64,000 nucleotides of DNA, from NCBI GenBank assembly GCA_003194525.1, contig NBIV01000100.1, positions 124,001 to 188,000 on the forward strand. The letters run 5' to 3'. A model generated the notes under the pieces. It saw only the letters and a list, made by a program, of their open reading frames with translations. It had not been told where the DNA came from and made no database searches. Numbering within the stretch: the stretch's first letter is position 1; each line of letters opens with the position of its first letter. This document shows, piece by piece, positions 11,216 to 21,921 of the stretch. This stretch comes from Gracilariopsis chorda. Lineage: Eukaryota > Rhodophyta > Florideophyceae > Gracilariales > Gracilariaceae. The translations under genes were made by a program, and so were the position numbers.

Positions 11216-11527
11216 ATACAAAAGGTTAGTCGTGCGATACCTGTTCCGCTCTGTTGGGTACTCCGCTGCACTGCGTACTACTGATCTGAGCTTAAGGACG
11301 ATTGCTTTGAAGAATCTGAAGTTTGACGGACAATCTTGATCTGTCAGACTACTAAAGATGCTTCCAAAAGTAGTAGAGGGGACTATCTGGCTTCACAAAG
11401 AGGCCCTGTAAAAGTTGTTGTAGAACGGTGATACTGATTGTTTGAATGAATCATGTTGCGTTTGTCGCTCTGTCCTCCTCGTTGTCCTTGGGGTTTTTAA
11501 CAATGATCAGTATATTGAATCAAGTTC
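11216..11527. other. No supported gene
   Basis: Short stretch between the Harbinger remnant and copia-A; probably the decayed transposase N-terminus and element end. Nothing further can be supported. Confidence 0.4.
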
Positions 11528-11905
11528 TGTAAGTCTAGTGTCTAGACTTTGTGGCTCGTTCTAATGAGCGGCCACATTCAGTCTATTCACACAGTCCCTC
11601 GCGAACAACTTAGTTACAATCATTTTGCGCTGTGATTTATGTAATTGACGTAGGGGCTACCGTTGAAAACCTCAACACAGTGAAACCGCTCAGGAAAATT
11701 CTGTATCTTCAGGATCAGGTATAGCACTCGTGCCAATCTTGTCAAGCAAACCTGCAAGAACAACAATGTAGCCGCACGCAGAAAAAATAGAGTCCGGTAT
11801 GTAAGAGATATCAAAACACAGAGAGAGAAAAAAAGTCAGTCAAATCAGAAAGAACTCCTATTCGATAGTTAACATACTTAGTCTAAGACATCAGCCACAA
11901 AGCAA

Positions 11906-12553
11906 CTATAGTCGTTTTAACACTTCGTAGGAAACAGGCTTGGTAAATACTCCAGCAGCTTGCACTTCAGTTCCAATTGATTTCAGATCCACAACATTGG
12001 TCTCCATCAGTTCTTTGACGGGATGAAATTTAAGGGCAATGTGCTTGTTCCTTCCTGAAACCTTGGGCTTCTTAACAATCGACAACGCAGTCAAACTGTC
12101 TGTGAAAACAGATGTTAGGTACATTTCGGGTTCATCGTCTAGAACCGTTTCGTTGCGTAAGTGGCAAAACAATCTCTTCAACCACGTAAACGTTGTACCC
12201 CAATACGAAACTGCAATAGATTCTGCTTTTCCTTACGACAACGCAAGACCCGTTTGTTTCTTGGTCGTCCACATGATCGGAGCTTCATTCACTTTGATAA
12301 AAAATTCCGTCGTGGACTTCCTTGTCCCACAAAATCCCGCCCAACAGGCATTGCAATATGCACCCATTAGCGTTATATTATGCGTGGTTAAGAAGAAGCA
12401 AAGACTCTTCATACCCTTCAAGTATCTAAGTACTCTCTTTACAAGTCCCACGTGCCTCCTGCATGGGTTTTTGACTTGCCTTGCTTGCATAGAGGTAGCA
12501 AGCATTATGTGTGGCCTGGACGACACGGCCAAGTACATTGAGTTGCCGACCAT
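11906..12553 (-). pseudogene. copia-A RNase H remnant
   Basis: Two overlapping frames give RHVGLVKRVLRYLKG, AYCNACWAGFCGTRKSTTEF, then TDSLTALSIVKKPKVSGRNKHIALKF and VQAAGVFTKPV. These are the copia RNase H blocks also present in copia-B (the latter with CDSDWAGCRETRKSTTG). The first Asp of the DSDWA motif is lost here (CNACWA). A frameshift near 12200 separates the parts. Confidence 0.85.
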
Positions 12554-12659
12554 CTTTCAGTACCGATTATGAATGCCGGGTGCAAGACTTCGTTCGTCTT
12601 TTCGTCGGCTTTTGAGGTGGCATTCAGAAGGCAATGGTGTCCAAGCATTGTTTGAGTTG

Positions 12660-14910
12660 CTCAATCCGTTTTCTTTGAAGATCTTTTCGACGTGCTTAGT
12701 CTGACGGACCTTGATGCCTGTTTTGTTCCTCTCAATGTCAAGTGCAAGAAATTACTTAACTTCTCCAAGGAGCTTGACTTCGAACAGCCTCTGCACCTCC
12801 ACTTTGAATCCATAAAGTAGAGAATGTGAATCATATGACATCGAGATGTCATGCACAACGATCAGTAGTGTCAATGTACCACTTGTGGATTGGAATATGA
12901 AAAGGCGATTATCCGTACTAGATTATGTGAATCCTAGTCGTAACAATGCCTTATGTAGTAGTGACCTCTATATCTTCCCAGCTTGGCGTGCCTCATAGAG
13001 AGATTTGAGCAGCAAGCATACTTTGCCAGGGACGAATGACGATCCAGAGGCGTTTTATGGGTGCTCCATTATGAAGGGCTCGTCGAGATCCCCGTAGAGA
13101 TACGCGTTGCTTATGTCTATCGTCTCCCATATTCGGCCTTGAGCTGCAGCTTTGGCGAGGATGAGACGGATAGTCTCTGGTCGTCCGACGGGATCGTACA
13201 GGTCGTAGGGGTCAAAGTCCAGGTAACGACGTTGTAAGTCGCCCCGTGCTACGCAGCGTGCTTTCGGAAGTATCAGAGCTCAAGTATTTCGCTATGAATC
13301 TCCAAGGAAAGGGTAAGGGATTCGTACTTGGATTTCTATCTACAAACCTCCACTTTCTGCACTAGGGCGTTGTATTCTCTTTCGATGGCGTCTGCACATC
13401 TCGGCATAATTTTTGCTTCCTCAAAGTTCTTAGGGACTCTTCCATGATCCCTGAGATCTTAAAAGCGAGATTTGACAGTCAAACAATGCGCCAAATAGCC
13501 ATCCAAATGCTCTTTGTCCTCTTGCTCCTTCCTTCTCTCGGCTTCATGACGACGAAGGGAAGAGAAGTGTACTAGTTCTTTGATGGATGGAAGGGCTTCC
13601 TTGTTTACTTTGAAGTCCGCCTTGTGGCACTACTTTACTTTTCACATCGAGGGAACGTAGATTCGTACCAGGGGTCATGGGCTATGCGTCCCAACAAAAT
13701 GTCCTGGAACAGCGCGAGGTAGAAGCGTCTTTTTCTCTACTGTTTCGGACCGATATATGTACGCATGTCCCTGTTGTCCGAACTTTAGGATATTCGTAAA
13801 ACCAGTCTGTCATCAGAACCATAATGTGAAGAGGACTTTAATTCCTACTAGATGATTTGGTAGGCTGTTCTTTAGGTAGTTGGCGTGCAAAATGGCTTCC
13901 TTCCATAGCTGGCAAGGCAAATTTGAACGGAACAGGAAAGTTCGTGGACTCTTCCACAAGTCCTGGATGATGTCCTCCGCGACTCCGTTTCATTAAAGCG
14001 CATACGGTGGAGTGAATTCGAGTATCATTCCGTTCCCCACGGCATAGGTGACGAAGTCTTCGGAACTATTCTTACCCGCCGAGTCAAGGCGAACGCGTTG
14101 TATCCGGTTTGGAGAGGGTTCATTCTCTGTACGAGCCTTGGATTAACGTACTCACTCGAAGAACTGAGTATTTTTGTCGAGAAATTAAACGGAGCTTACC
14201 CTTGCGTTATCGTTGATAAGTACCTGCATGTACTTAGACCCTTGTAGGAAGCTCAGGATTATGGGGCCGGTGAGGTCCGTGTGTGTTTGTTCCAATGGCT
14301 CTTCCACGACCGAGTCAGATTGTGTGAGTGTAGCACGTTTCGTACCAGTGTCGATGCATAGGTTACAGAAAACATTGTTTATTTCTGTCGCAGAGAGTAT
14401 GGGTACTCCATCGCATTGGTGGATTCAAGATAGCAGCCTACTGCGACCGTGGGGTCCAAGTTTCTCATGCAAGTGCTTGGCAGTATTGCCTAGAGAGTTT
14501 GACGCCGTTTGTGCACGAGGGGGAGGTATGGGAAATGGCAAAGCAAGATCCCTCCTTTTGTGTGGACTGGTAAAGCTCTCTGCCAGTTGAACAATGTTCG
14601 ACGATGAACATCGCAGTCTCTTGGCAGTTGGAAAATTTAAAGTCTACGTGCCTCGAAAACACAGAGAGAGATACGAGCTTAGATTCGGTGGATGGCGTAT
14701 GCTTGGAAGGTAACAGAATCACATTCCCAAGCGATATTTTCATTGTTCCAAAGCCTATTATATCAGATGTTGGCCACAATTGTTTACCTTTTGCGTTGTA
14801 ATGGGTTAACATTCCCAAAACAAGTCCTTGTCTTTGACGAAGACGAGACTTGCGCCTGATTCTAGCAATGTTTTTATGATGTCATCATGATGAAAACTTG
14901 CATTTGCTAC
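12660..14910 (-). pseudogene. copia-A protease, integrase and RT remnants
   Basis: Comparison with copia-B shows the same order with many stops and frameshifts: a protease-like LLESGASLVFVKDKDLFWE near 14830-14890, LVSLSVFSRHVDFKFSN near 14690, CTGRELYQ-type and HTDLTGP-type integrase blocks in 14150-14600, and RT remnants in 12660-13300. The RT remnants include a VVHDISMS block where copia-B reads VVVDDLLTS. No open frame longer than ~120 codons survives, so only the position and family are supported. Confidence 0.7.
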
Positions 14911-14922
14911 GGCAACGAAACC

Positions 14923-15548
14923 TCAGTAGAGACCACTTTTCTCGCTGTTGTTACGATTCTTATTTGGTTGTCGTGGGCTACGGTGCGTATCCCAGTTTCT
15001 GTCTGCTTTTTTGTTTTGGTCCTTGTAATGTTCCTTGTTCCGTTTAGAGTTTATGTGAGTTGGTTGCTCTCCGTTGTTGGTATGGTTTTTCTTTCGCGAC
15101 CAGCACTCAGAACCGATGTGTCCTATTCGTCCGCATTTCCAGCAGTGCACTCCTGTGTTTCTTCTTCGATATGGTTGCTTTCCCCCAGTTAAAGACTTTT
15201 TTGATGCGGAGTATGGGTGAAAGCTGTCTTTGTTGGTTACTTCAGTTCTGAATGAGGAGGTAGAGGGTCTGCGTATCCGACGATCCAACTCAAGACGGAC
15301 AAGTGATACTACCTGGTCGTACTCCATGTTCATAGTATCTGATAGTAGTGTTATGGGCATACGTGATTCGGGTGGGGTGCGAAGCAGAGTGGCAGCTCGC
15401 TATTTGTCCGTCAGCGGATCAACAAGTCTGGCAAGCTCCAAGTAAGTTGTTTCTCAATGAGGTGCTTATGCTAGTCCTCACCATTTTTAAACCATAAGGT
15501 GCCTAGCTGCTGCCGGAGGTTTAGTTTGGATTGCATGTTATCCTTCTG
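14923..15548 (-). pseudogene. copia-A gag, C-terminal half (CCHC knuckle)
   Basis: Open frame with TNMEYDQV-type text (here TMNMEYDQVVSLVR), a basic linker, and the zinc knuckle CWKCGRIGHIGSEC (C-X2-C-X4-H-X4-C). It then reads a Lys/Asn-rich tail and a TGA at the place where copia-B has an Arg in NHYRGF. Upstream the match to copia-B gag runs to 15548, where the inserted sequence begins. The N-half of the same gag resumes at 18825. Confidence 0.85.
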
Positions 15549-15553
15549 GTATG

Positions 15554-18500
15554 TGTGGAGCCAAAATTGCAAAAATTTGCAGTGCCGGCCGCGCGGCGCG
15601 TGCAGCGCCATATGCCAATTCCACGCCTGTGGACATGCTCTGTGAGATAGATATCAACACAGTAGTTGTGCTCAACTTCAACAGTCCCCGACGAGGTTCA
15701 ACATTACCAAAGTCCCTTTCGAAGAGTTTCACAGTGCCTCCATTGGAGTTCATTGTATCGTAAAGCCAGATGGTGGTCCATAGCAAATCTCAGTCATCAC
15801 TGATATTTCGCCACGACGGGTCCACGACAACAGCGCCCTCCAGGTAGAAAGTAACCGGAATCAGTAGCAGAGAACCAACTCGCGTCTGCGGCGAACGGCC
15901 TGAGAAACAGGTACCTTCTCAAACATGAGACTTGAAATCCTTCTAGCTTCTTCCCTCACCGTGGTAACATGGACCTTAATAACAGTGTCCCAGACTGAAC
16001 TGGTGATACAATTGCGACCCCAACGTGGGTGTACGTGAGAATCTGTACCCGTAGCATTCGGAGTAACTGTATCGTAGTTGTAAACAGACCCAACGAAGGG
16101 TACGTACCGTTGACGCACCACTGGGGCGAGCGCCGAGCGTCTCGCGACAAAATGAAGATTCCTGCGTTCGGGACCTTCGATAACGTCTTCTTAGTAAGGG
16201 TATACATGCAATTCCCGACAGACTTACCAACCAAATTGGTGATTACTTCGCATCCCAAGCGGTAAGGTATTCCAGCGTTTTTAACCGAGTCAGTCGGGCC
16301 ATGCATCTCTAATTTTGGAACAGTAGAACTCCCATCTATGAGTTGACCGGCTCACGCCGAGACATTATTTGAAGGAATAGTGTCCTCCTTTCACTCCTCA
16401 GAGAGAAATCCAAAACGCAGTATAACCTCCAATAGAGGACTAACTCCGCGAGATTTGTGCAACTGGGCATTTAATGGATTAGACGGAGTTCATTTGGGTA
16501 GCCAAATTGACCGATTTATCAGGGAATCTTCGATCTGGGTGCGGAAGAATCACCAACAGAGACGATGATGTATCTCTGTAGACCATTCATCTTTTGAGGA
16601 TAATCCAAAGTTTGGAGAGCTCTCAAATGAGACGAAAACAATCTCCCGTGATGAGAAAGACAGTGCAAGCGGAGATGTGAGTCCCAACGAGGCGGGGGAA
16701 AAAGCGTGCAAGCGGAGATGCGAGTCCCAACAAGGCAGGGGAAAACCCTTGACCACACAACTTGTGTAAACTTTGAAACCTCGATAACACCAGATCGTTG
16801 AACAAACAAAAACATAACAAAAACGAAACCAACGTCACTACCCGCTCCTTCGGGTTTCAGTACCTCAAAATGAGGATCCCGAACCGTCAGTGAACAAGCA
16901 GTAACGACACATCTAAACAGTGACAGTAATATTTCACGAAACAGAAGTAAACCAAGCGTCCTAAACCGGAAGAACGGTTGAATCCTGATCTTTCGGTGAC
17001 TTCAGGGGACCACATTGAACATGATGATGACTCTCTGCAGAGGCGAACAAATCCAAAGTACAATCTGAACCGGCTTCGGTATCAAGCACAGCAACGAGAG
17101 AACCAATGAAATGGTGACGACACGCAGGCTTGCGAGTCGACTCCATGGAGGATTTTCATTCGATTTGGATACGGATATGTTCCGGAAAAGCATCCCGGGT
17201 TGGCGGTGTGACCAAAAGGCTTCAAGTGTCCATGACCCCTGTGCAAATGACACATATCCCAGATGTGAAACTCCCACTTTTAGTTTTTCAGACCGGGATT
17301 CACTGCAAGTGGTTCGTCCTGTCTGACAGAACTATAATAAATCCCATTCGAAAAAACACTCCTTTGGAGATCCACATGAGCCGCAAGGGCCTTCTTCATG
17401 ATCAGCTATAAATGAGTGAACTCAGCAGCACTGTAATGACCGTGGTCAGTCGCCAATGGCGTCGTACCCTGTTGGGCTACCTTTCAACCTCTCCAGGTCC
17501 AAATGCAACTGAGGGTGCTCTCCGAATGTTCGGATCCAGGTTGTTATCATCCTGACTCTCGGGTGTAGGCGAGTGTCGTCGACACGGCGGATTGAGTGAA
17601 GAAGTTCCCAAGAACGGAGACCGGCAGCATCATACTGCAGACAGAATACCGAGACTGTTCGGGACAAAAAAAACCTGATCACGACACCTCCAAAGAGCTG
17701 ATAACGAACACAAAAAGAACCTTCAGGAAACCTACAATGCAGCTTCGCTGGCTTTCAATCCTCATGAAGGAGTCCTTCACTATCCAAACTCCGGCTTCCA
17801 AAACGTCTCCCAAAAGCGGATGAAACCTTCAAGCGACCAAGAATGGTTCCAAACTCCAATTCCAAATATGGGTTCTAAGTCAGGAGAAAACTTGTGGAGC
17901 AAGACACGTGCGGGCTGTCGCTCTCAAGGCGTCCGAGTCGTTGCTCCCTATGGAGGGTAAAATCGGTGGACGAGCTCTCTACACCACACGAGTGTTGGGT
18001 GTAAATTCAACTGTGGATACTGCCTATACCGGTAGAGGTTAATACGAAGAATCATGAAGGGAACGAGATCAGAGAAGAACCCGAGTGAGGGGAAGTAAAC
18101 AGCGTATGCAGCGAGTGTATTGTCCCAAAGGGGGAATAGAATCAGACAAGGAGGGGGCGAGGGTCGTGCTTACAGTAGCAACAGACCCGAGAACCGAGGG
18201 GTACAATAGGAACAACAACCAACGAAAGAACCCAATACTGGGGCTGAGAGCTGTCCTGCAACAGGATACACAAAATAAACAGAGTAATGTTAGACCCAAG
18301 GTCGGTGTACTTACACAGATGTCCTGAGCGGTCCCAAGGGGGTTGCCGTACTGAAACCAAACTTGGTTACTCTCTAGATGGAGTCGTGAAACTATGAAGG
18401 CAGTTGCGACCAGAGCCCACTGTAGTTTGTCAGACTAGAGCGATGGTTTTGAAGACCAACCTTGGTTGAGTTTACTTTTTGCTCGCGACCGCGAGGTCAC

Positions 18501-18819
18501 TCCCACCTAAGTAAGGTTCACTAGAAACATGTACAATAATTAAAGGAATTAGTTCACACCTTCTCAGGGCCATACATGTGGAGAACCCAGTGTCAGGGGC
18601 CAAAGTAAGCTAACCTACTAAATAGATTCGGAAATCAGAGCCAAAAATTTGCAGGCGTGCCACGCGTTTGTCCTTACCGGGCCATCTAGAATTCACCCGA
18701 AGGAGAAAATTTACACCGAAGATTTCCACAATTGAACCCACAACTGGGGCAAATCCGTACATCGGTAATGCCTCTAAGAAGGGTAAAAGCAACTCCCAAA
18801 GGAGATGTTTACCTCCACC
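15554..18819. mobile_element. 3.27-kb non-coding insertion inside copia-A gag
   Basis: The copia-A gag sequence stops at GTATG (15549-15553) and resumes after a second GTATG (18820-18824); copia-B is continuous here. The 3266-bp insert starts TGTGGAG and ends CTCCACC, close to the short inverted termini of an LTR element. A shared 13-mer (CAAAAATTTGCAG) lies ~20 bp from the left end and ~180 bp from the right end, and pyrimidine/purine tails look alike, so ~190-bp very diverged LTRs are possible but not proven. No coding domain is seen in six frames. It is best viewed as a non-autonomous LTR-type element, which is an inference. Confidence 0.6.
16663..16746. repeat. Two-copy tandem repeat, 43-bp period
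   Basis: GTGCAAGCGGAGATG.GAG followed by TCCCAAC.AGGC.GGGGAAAA occurs twice with a 43-bp shift inside the inserted element. No function is suggested. Confidence 0.75.
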
Positions 18820-18824
18820 GTATG

Positions 18825-19120
18825 TGGAATCAAGTTTCGCCCACAACTCCAAGGCAGAGCAGTACTCCCGTTCTATAAACTCGGCGACAGTGACGATAGG
18901 CTGCATGCCCAAGTTCTGTACGATGGACGATCTTGCCTTTCGATCGGCTTCGTCTTATCGCTTGCGTGCTTGCTCGCTACCATCAGTTGGGCGTGGTTCC
19001 GTGAGCACGAATAATGCTTGCAAGTTATGCATGAGGTCCCGCACGTATATGCGCCATGTGTAGTAGTCAGCGTTCTCCTTTAGTCTGGGTATGCGTTTGG
19101 TCTTCTGATCTTTATCAATG
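18825..19120 (-). pseudogene. copia-A gag, N-terminal half
   Basis: Reads KRIPRLKENADYYTWRIYVR, DLMHNLQALFVLTEPRP, and after frame changes YCSALELWAKLDSTY. These match copia-B gag residues ~9-110 (KRIPRLKGGADYYPWRIYIR and so on). It is separated from its own C-half by the 15554-18819 insertion. Confidence 0.85.
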
Positions 19121-20910
19121 TTTATCGCGGAGCAAACTCTACGCAACACACAGATAAGGTGGCAGATAGAACTTCCTCACTGGTGTCCTACTGGATGAGG
19201 GATCCTTCTTTTACTTGTTGAACGTTCGAGGCCACTGGCAGGAGATGACATCCCCGAACCCCTAAAGGTCAGACCCCTGGCTCCGAGTAAGACTCTCTCG
19301 GTGAGATGCGAATTCAACAGCCTGCCCAAGTTCTGCGCAATCCAGAACGAGGGTGCGTATAACTTACGGGATGTCCAGGAGCGGTTATTAACAGCACGAT
19401 ATTTGTTCACCAGTTTACCTTCTCTGATCCCTTTCGGCTACTTACGCGGCGATCGTGCTCCTATTCGCTTGCTGATCTATCATTGTAGTCCGGACCGAAC
19501 GACGAGACACCCTGTCTCCGTATGAGCAGTTACGCTCACCCCAGCTGGGTCAGGTATACGGAAATTGCACTACCCGCAGACTTAGTGCAGGTCCCCAGTC
19601 GATTCACAACAGGTATTCGGCTTGCGAACATTAGCTCAGCCAAGTGCTAACTACCCTAAAGGGGAAAAAATGGCAGAGGCCTTATTCAGTACTTACGACG
19701 TAGCTGTTCTTATATTCAACTGCCCTTGCAGGGTATTGAAATCGCGAGGGCTTATTCAGAACTTTTTAATTCCCAGTTCACCGTCTGTACTCTTGGTCCA
19801 AGGTTGAAGGTGGTTATGCAGAGCGCGCAGTAACTGCGATGAGTCACCACTAGAAGGTTCAGGTGATCGGTCCAGACCGCAAGCCAGGGGCAAGGGTTCT
19901 TCAAGGACACGGTGGCTTTCAAGAAGCTTCTAGTGCGCACGCTCTAACGCAACGCCCAATACGGGGAGGCCGACAAAAAAGTAAGGTGTGCGGGGGGGGT
20001 GGCAGCGACAGCGCGCCAACCAAGTATGATGTGTGCAGGGGGGCGGGGGCCACAAGAACCAAGTACTATGAAAAGAGGGGGTATGTGGCGTCGTGGCAAC
20101 CAAGAATTGTGCTGGAGAGGCGGCGGCGTGGCAAGAAAGTAGTGTGCTGGAAGAAGGGGAGCCAACGGTGCAGAAACCTAGAAGTATGTGGGAGAGAAGC
20201 GCTAGCATGGCAACCAAGTGATGTGCGGGAGAGGCAGCGGTACGCTAACAAGTAGTGTGTGGGAGAGGCGGCGGCCTGCCAACTAAGTAGTACGCGTGGG
20301 GGGGGGGGGGGGCGGCGTGGTAAGCAGGTATTGTGTGTGGGGAGTGGTAGCGCGGCACCCCTGTGATATGCGAGAAGAGAGTGGCAGCAGGTCAACCAAG
20401 TATTAGGTGAAGAGTGGGGAAGTGCGGCAAATAAGAAGGATTCGCGAGGAGGGCGGGCAGGCGACGCGGACAAGCACGTAAGGTGCGCAGATGGGGGTTT
20501 TTGGGCCGTGCGGACAACCACGGAGGGTGCGCAGGCGGGATGGTGTTGGGCAGCATGACAACCACGAAGGGTGCGCGGGCGGGGGGTTGTTGGGCGGCGT
20601 GACAACCTCGACAGAAGTGGGGTGACGAAGGTGGCACAGATTACTAAATCAGGTGCGGAGGGGAGGGGTCTGCGACGCAAAGCGCACCAAGGGCGCGAGG
20701 GCTATCGAGGTCGGTTGTTGGGGTGAGAAATGCAGTGGGATAGACGGTTGTGAAAGGTGTATATGGTCGAGTGAAAGCGAGCTGGAGACAGTCTACAACC
20801 AGTGTCTGTTTCGGTGTCGATGGGCGCTGTCTGCGGTTTTTCTCGCTATTGTTAACGATACGCCTTTTTGCGTCCACGGTGTTATCGATATCCGCAGGCG
20901 ATGCTACCAG
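19121..20910 (-). other. copia-A untranslated leader with primer-binding region
   Basis: Aligns with the leader of copia-B (56465-57780) at both ends. The gag-proximal part shares GGTCAGAC.CCTGGCTCCGAG and the LTR-proximal part shares GTTATCGATA.CCGCA and GCGATGCTACCA. On the minus strand the last block reads TGGTAGCATCGC, a primer site starting with TGG that abuts the 5' LTR in copia-B. The middle is a diverged minisatellite (separate entry). No coding potential. Confidence 0.75.
19975..20605. repeat. Degenerate G-rich minisatellite in the copia-A leader
   Basis: About 16 imperfect units of 35-44 bp, each with an AACCAAGTA.T-like start and a GTGTG.GGGGG.GGC.GCGTGG-like body, including runs of up to 16 G. 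The copia-B leader has a different minisatellite (81-bp period) at the equivalent place. Confidence 0.65.
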
Positions 20911-20921
20911 GTAGCTGTTTT

Positions 20922-21712
20922 TGTACTGCAATGCCCAGAAGCGGGAGCGCAATGTTTGGGATCTTTCCTCATTAGAGGTGAGCCCAGTTCGGTAGAGCCC
21001 TCCCAGGAGTGGCACGACTATGTCGGGTTGTAAGGCCGAGGCCACCTGTCGCGACTGCGCAGGGAGGTTGAGGCAAGAATCGGGTATCCGCAAGAGCGGT
21101 GTATGGGGGTGGTTGTCCTCTAGATAGGTGAGGTTTCCACGTTAGTGGCACGCGCGAACACGAGCCGTGGGTAGCGGGAAAGCCACCCTGTGAAGGGGAA
21201 AATAAGGGGGAGCTGAGTCACGAGTGTCGTGACGAAGACTAACGGTAGTGCCGGTAAATAAACCTTATACAAGGCGAACACCAAGACAGCTGGGATAACA
21301 ATCCGAATACTCGGGTCCTTTAGATAGGCAAGGGGGTTAGACTTCCCGTATGCGACGGTGCTTCCCTCCAAAAAGGAGTAGAGAACACGCGAAGGCGGTG
21401 AGGTCTAGAGCCAATTCCCCAGGTTGGGGTCCCTTGTTGGGGAAGGTTTACTGGTGCGATGGCAACCCGCCGGCGCAATAAGTACTAACCATCCCAGAAA
21501 TGGGTGTAAAAATAATAGATAGAATTATCTAAATTACTCCACTTTGGTGGTTCATGCCCACTACTGTGGCCAACCGCCAATTGACTCTTCCGTGTCCGAC
21601 GTGTCAAATCCACTATTAGTGGTCGTAGTTCATGCAATGACTACATTACCGAAACATTCGGGAAATCAACCAAGTATCAAGAATCCCTCTCTGAGGGCAT
21701 TGCATTTCATAT
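20922..21712 (-). repeat. C1 3' LTR
   Basis: On the minus strand this aligns with the C2 5' LTR over its whole length. Shared blocks include CTTCCCCAACAAGGG, TGGGCAT, GCATACGG, ACCCCCTTGC, CTCGGC.TTACAACC, GGGCTCT and GGGCATTGCA. It begins next to a purine tract and ends at TTGCAGTACA. By eye identity is far below that of the copia-B LTR pair, so C1 and C2 are old relatives, not recent copies. Confidence 0.8.
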
Positions 21713-21724
21713 CCCCCTCCTTAG
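21713..21724 (-). other. C1 polypurine tract
   Basis: On the minus strand CTAAGGAGGGGG immediately precedes the LTR start. This fixes the 3' LTR boundary and shows that the antisense ORF at 21922 lies inside the element. Confidence 0.7.
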
Positions 21725-21921
21725 TCGGGAAAGCAACCGCGAACGCGGGCGAATCCCAGTAGAAAAAGGGTGATAAAAGTCCAAACCTCTCCGGGTCACC
21801 GGGTCAAGCCTCTGCCTCAGAAAAACAACCTCCTGCAAAAGCTGCGAACCAGCCTTCCGCAAGTGCACGCTCCTCCTTTTTCTGTTCAACGCAGTCAGAT
21901 CATGCCCTTTCGAAGGGGAAT

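Larger units (their letters stand above)
11528..20921 (-). mobile_element. copia-A: heavily decayed Ty1/copia element with a nested insertion
   Basis: Minus-strand element of the same family as copia-B at 52056-57936, recognised block by block. From 3' to 5' it has RNase H (11906-12553), RT (12660-13300), integrase and protease (13400-14900), gag C-half with a CCHC knuckle (14923-15548), a 3266-bp insertion (15554-18819), gag N-half (18825-19120), a long leader (19121-20890) and a conserved primer-site region ending at 20910. Frames are broken throughout. A possible 64-bp 3' LTR remnant (11528-11591, TGTAAGTCTAG...CTATTCACA) is followed on the plus strand by a pyrimidine-rich CAGTCCCTCGCG, at the position of the copia-B purine tract. 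The 5' LTR is cut after ~10 bp by gypsy C1. Confidence 0.85.

Noticed and set aside
15551-18330. Several 70-130-codon open frames in the 3.27-kb insertion
   Set aside because: They overlap on both strands, match no domain and are consistent with chance in non-coding DNA.
19930-20680. Pro/Ser/His-rich minus-strand open frames (up to 204 codons)
   Set aside because: They arise from the G-rich minisatellite in the copia-A leader and are not kept in copia-B.
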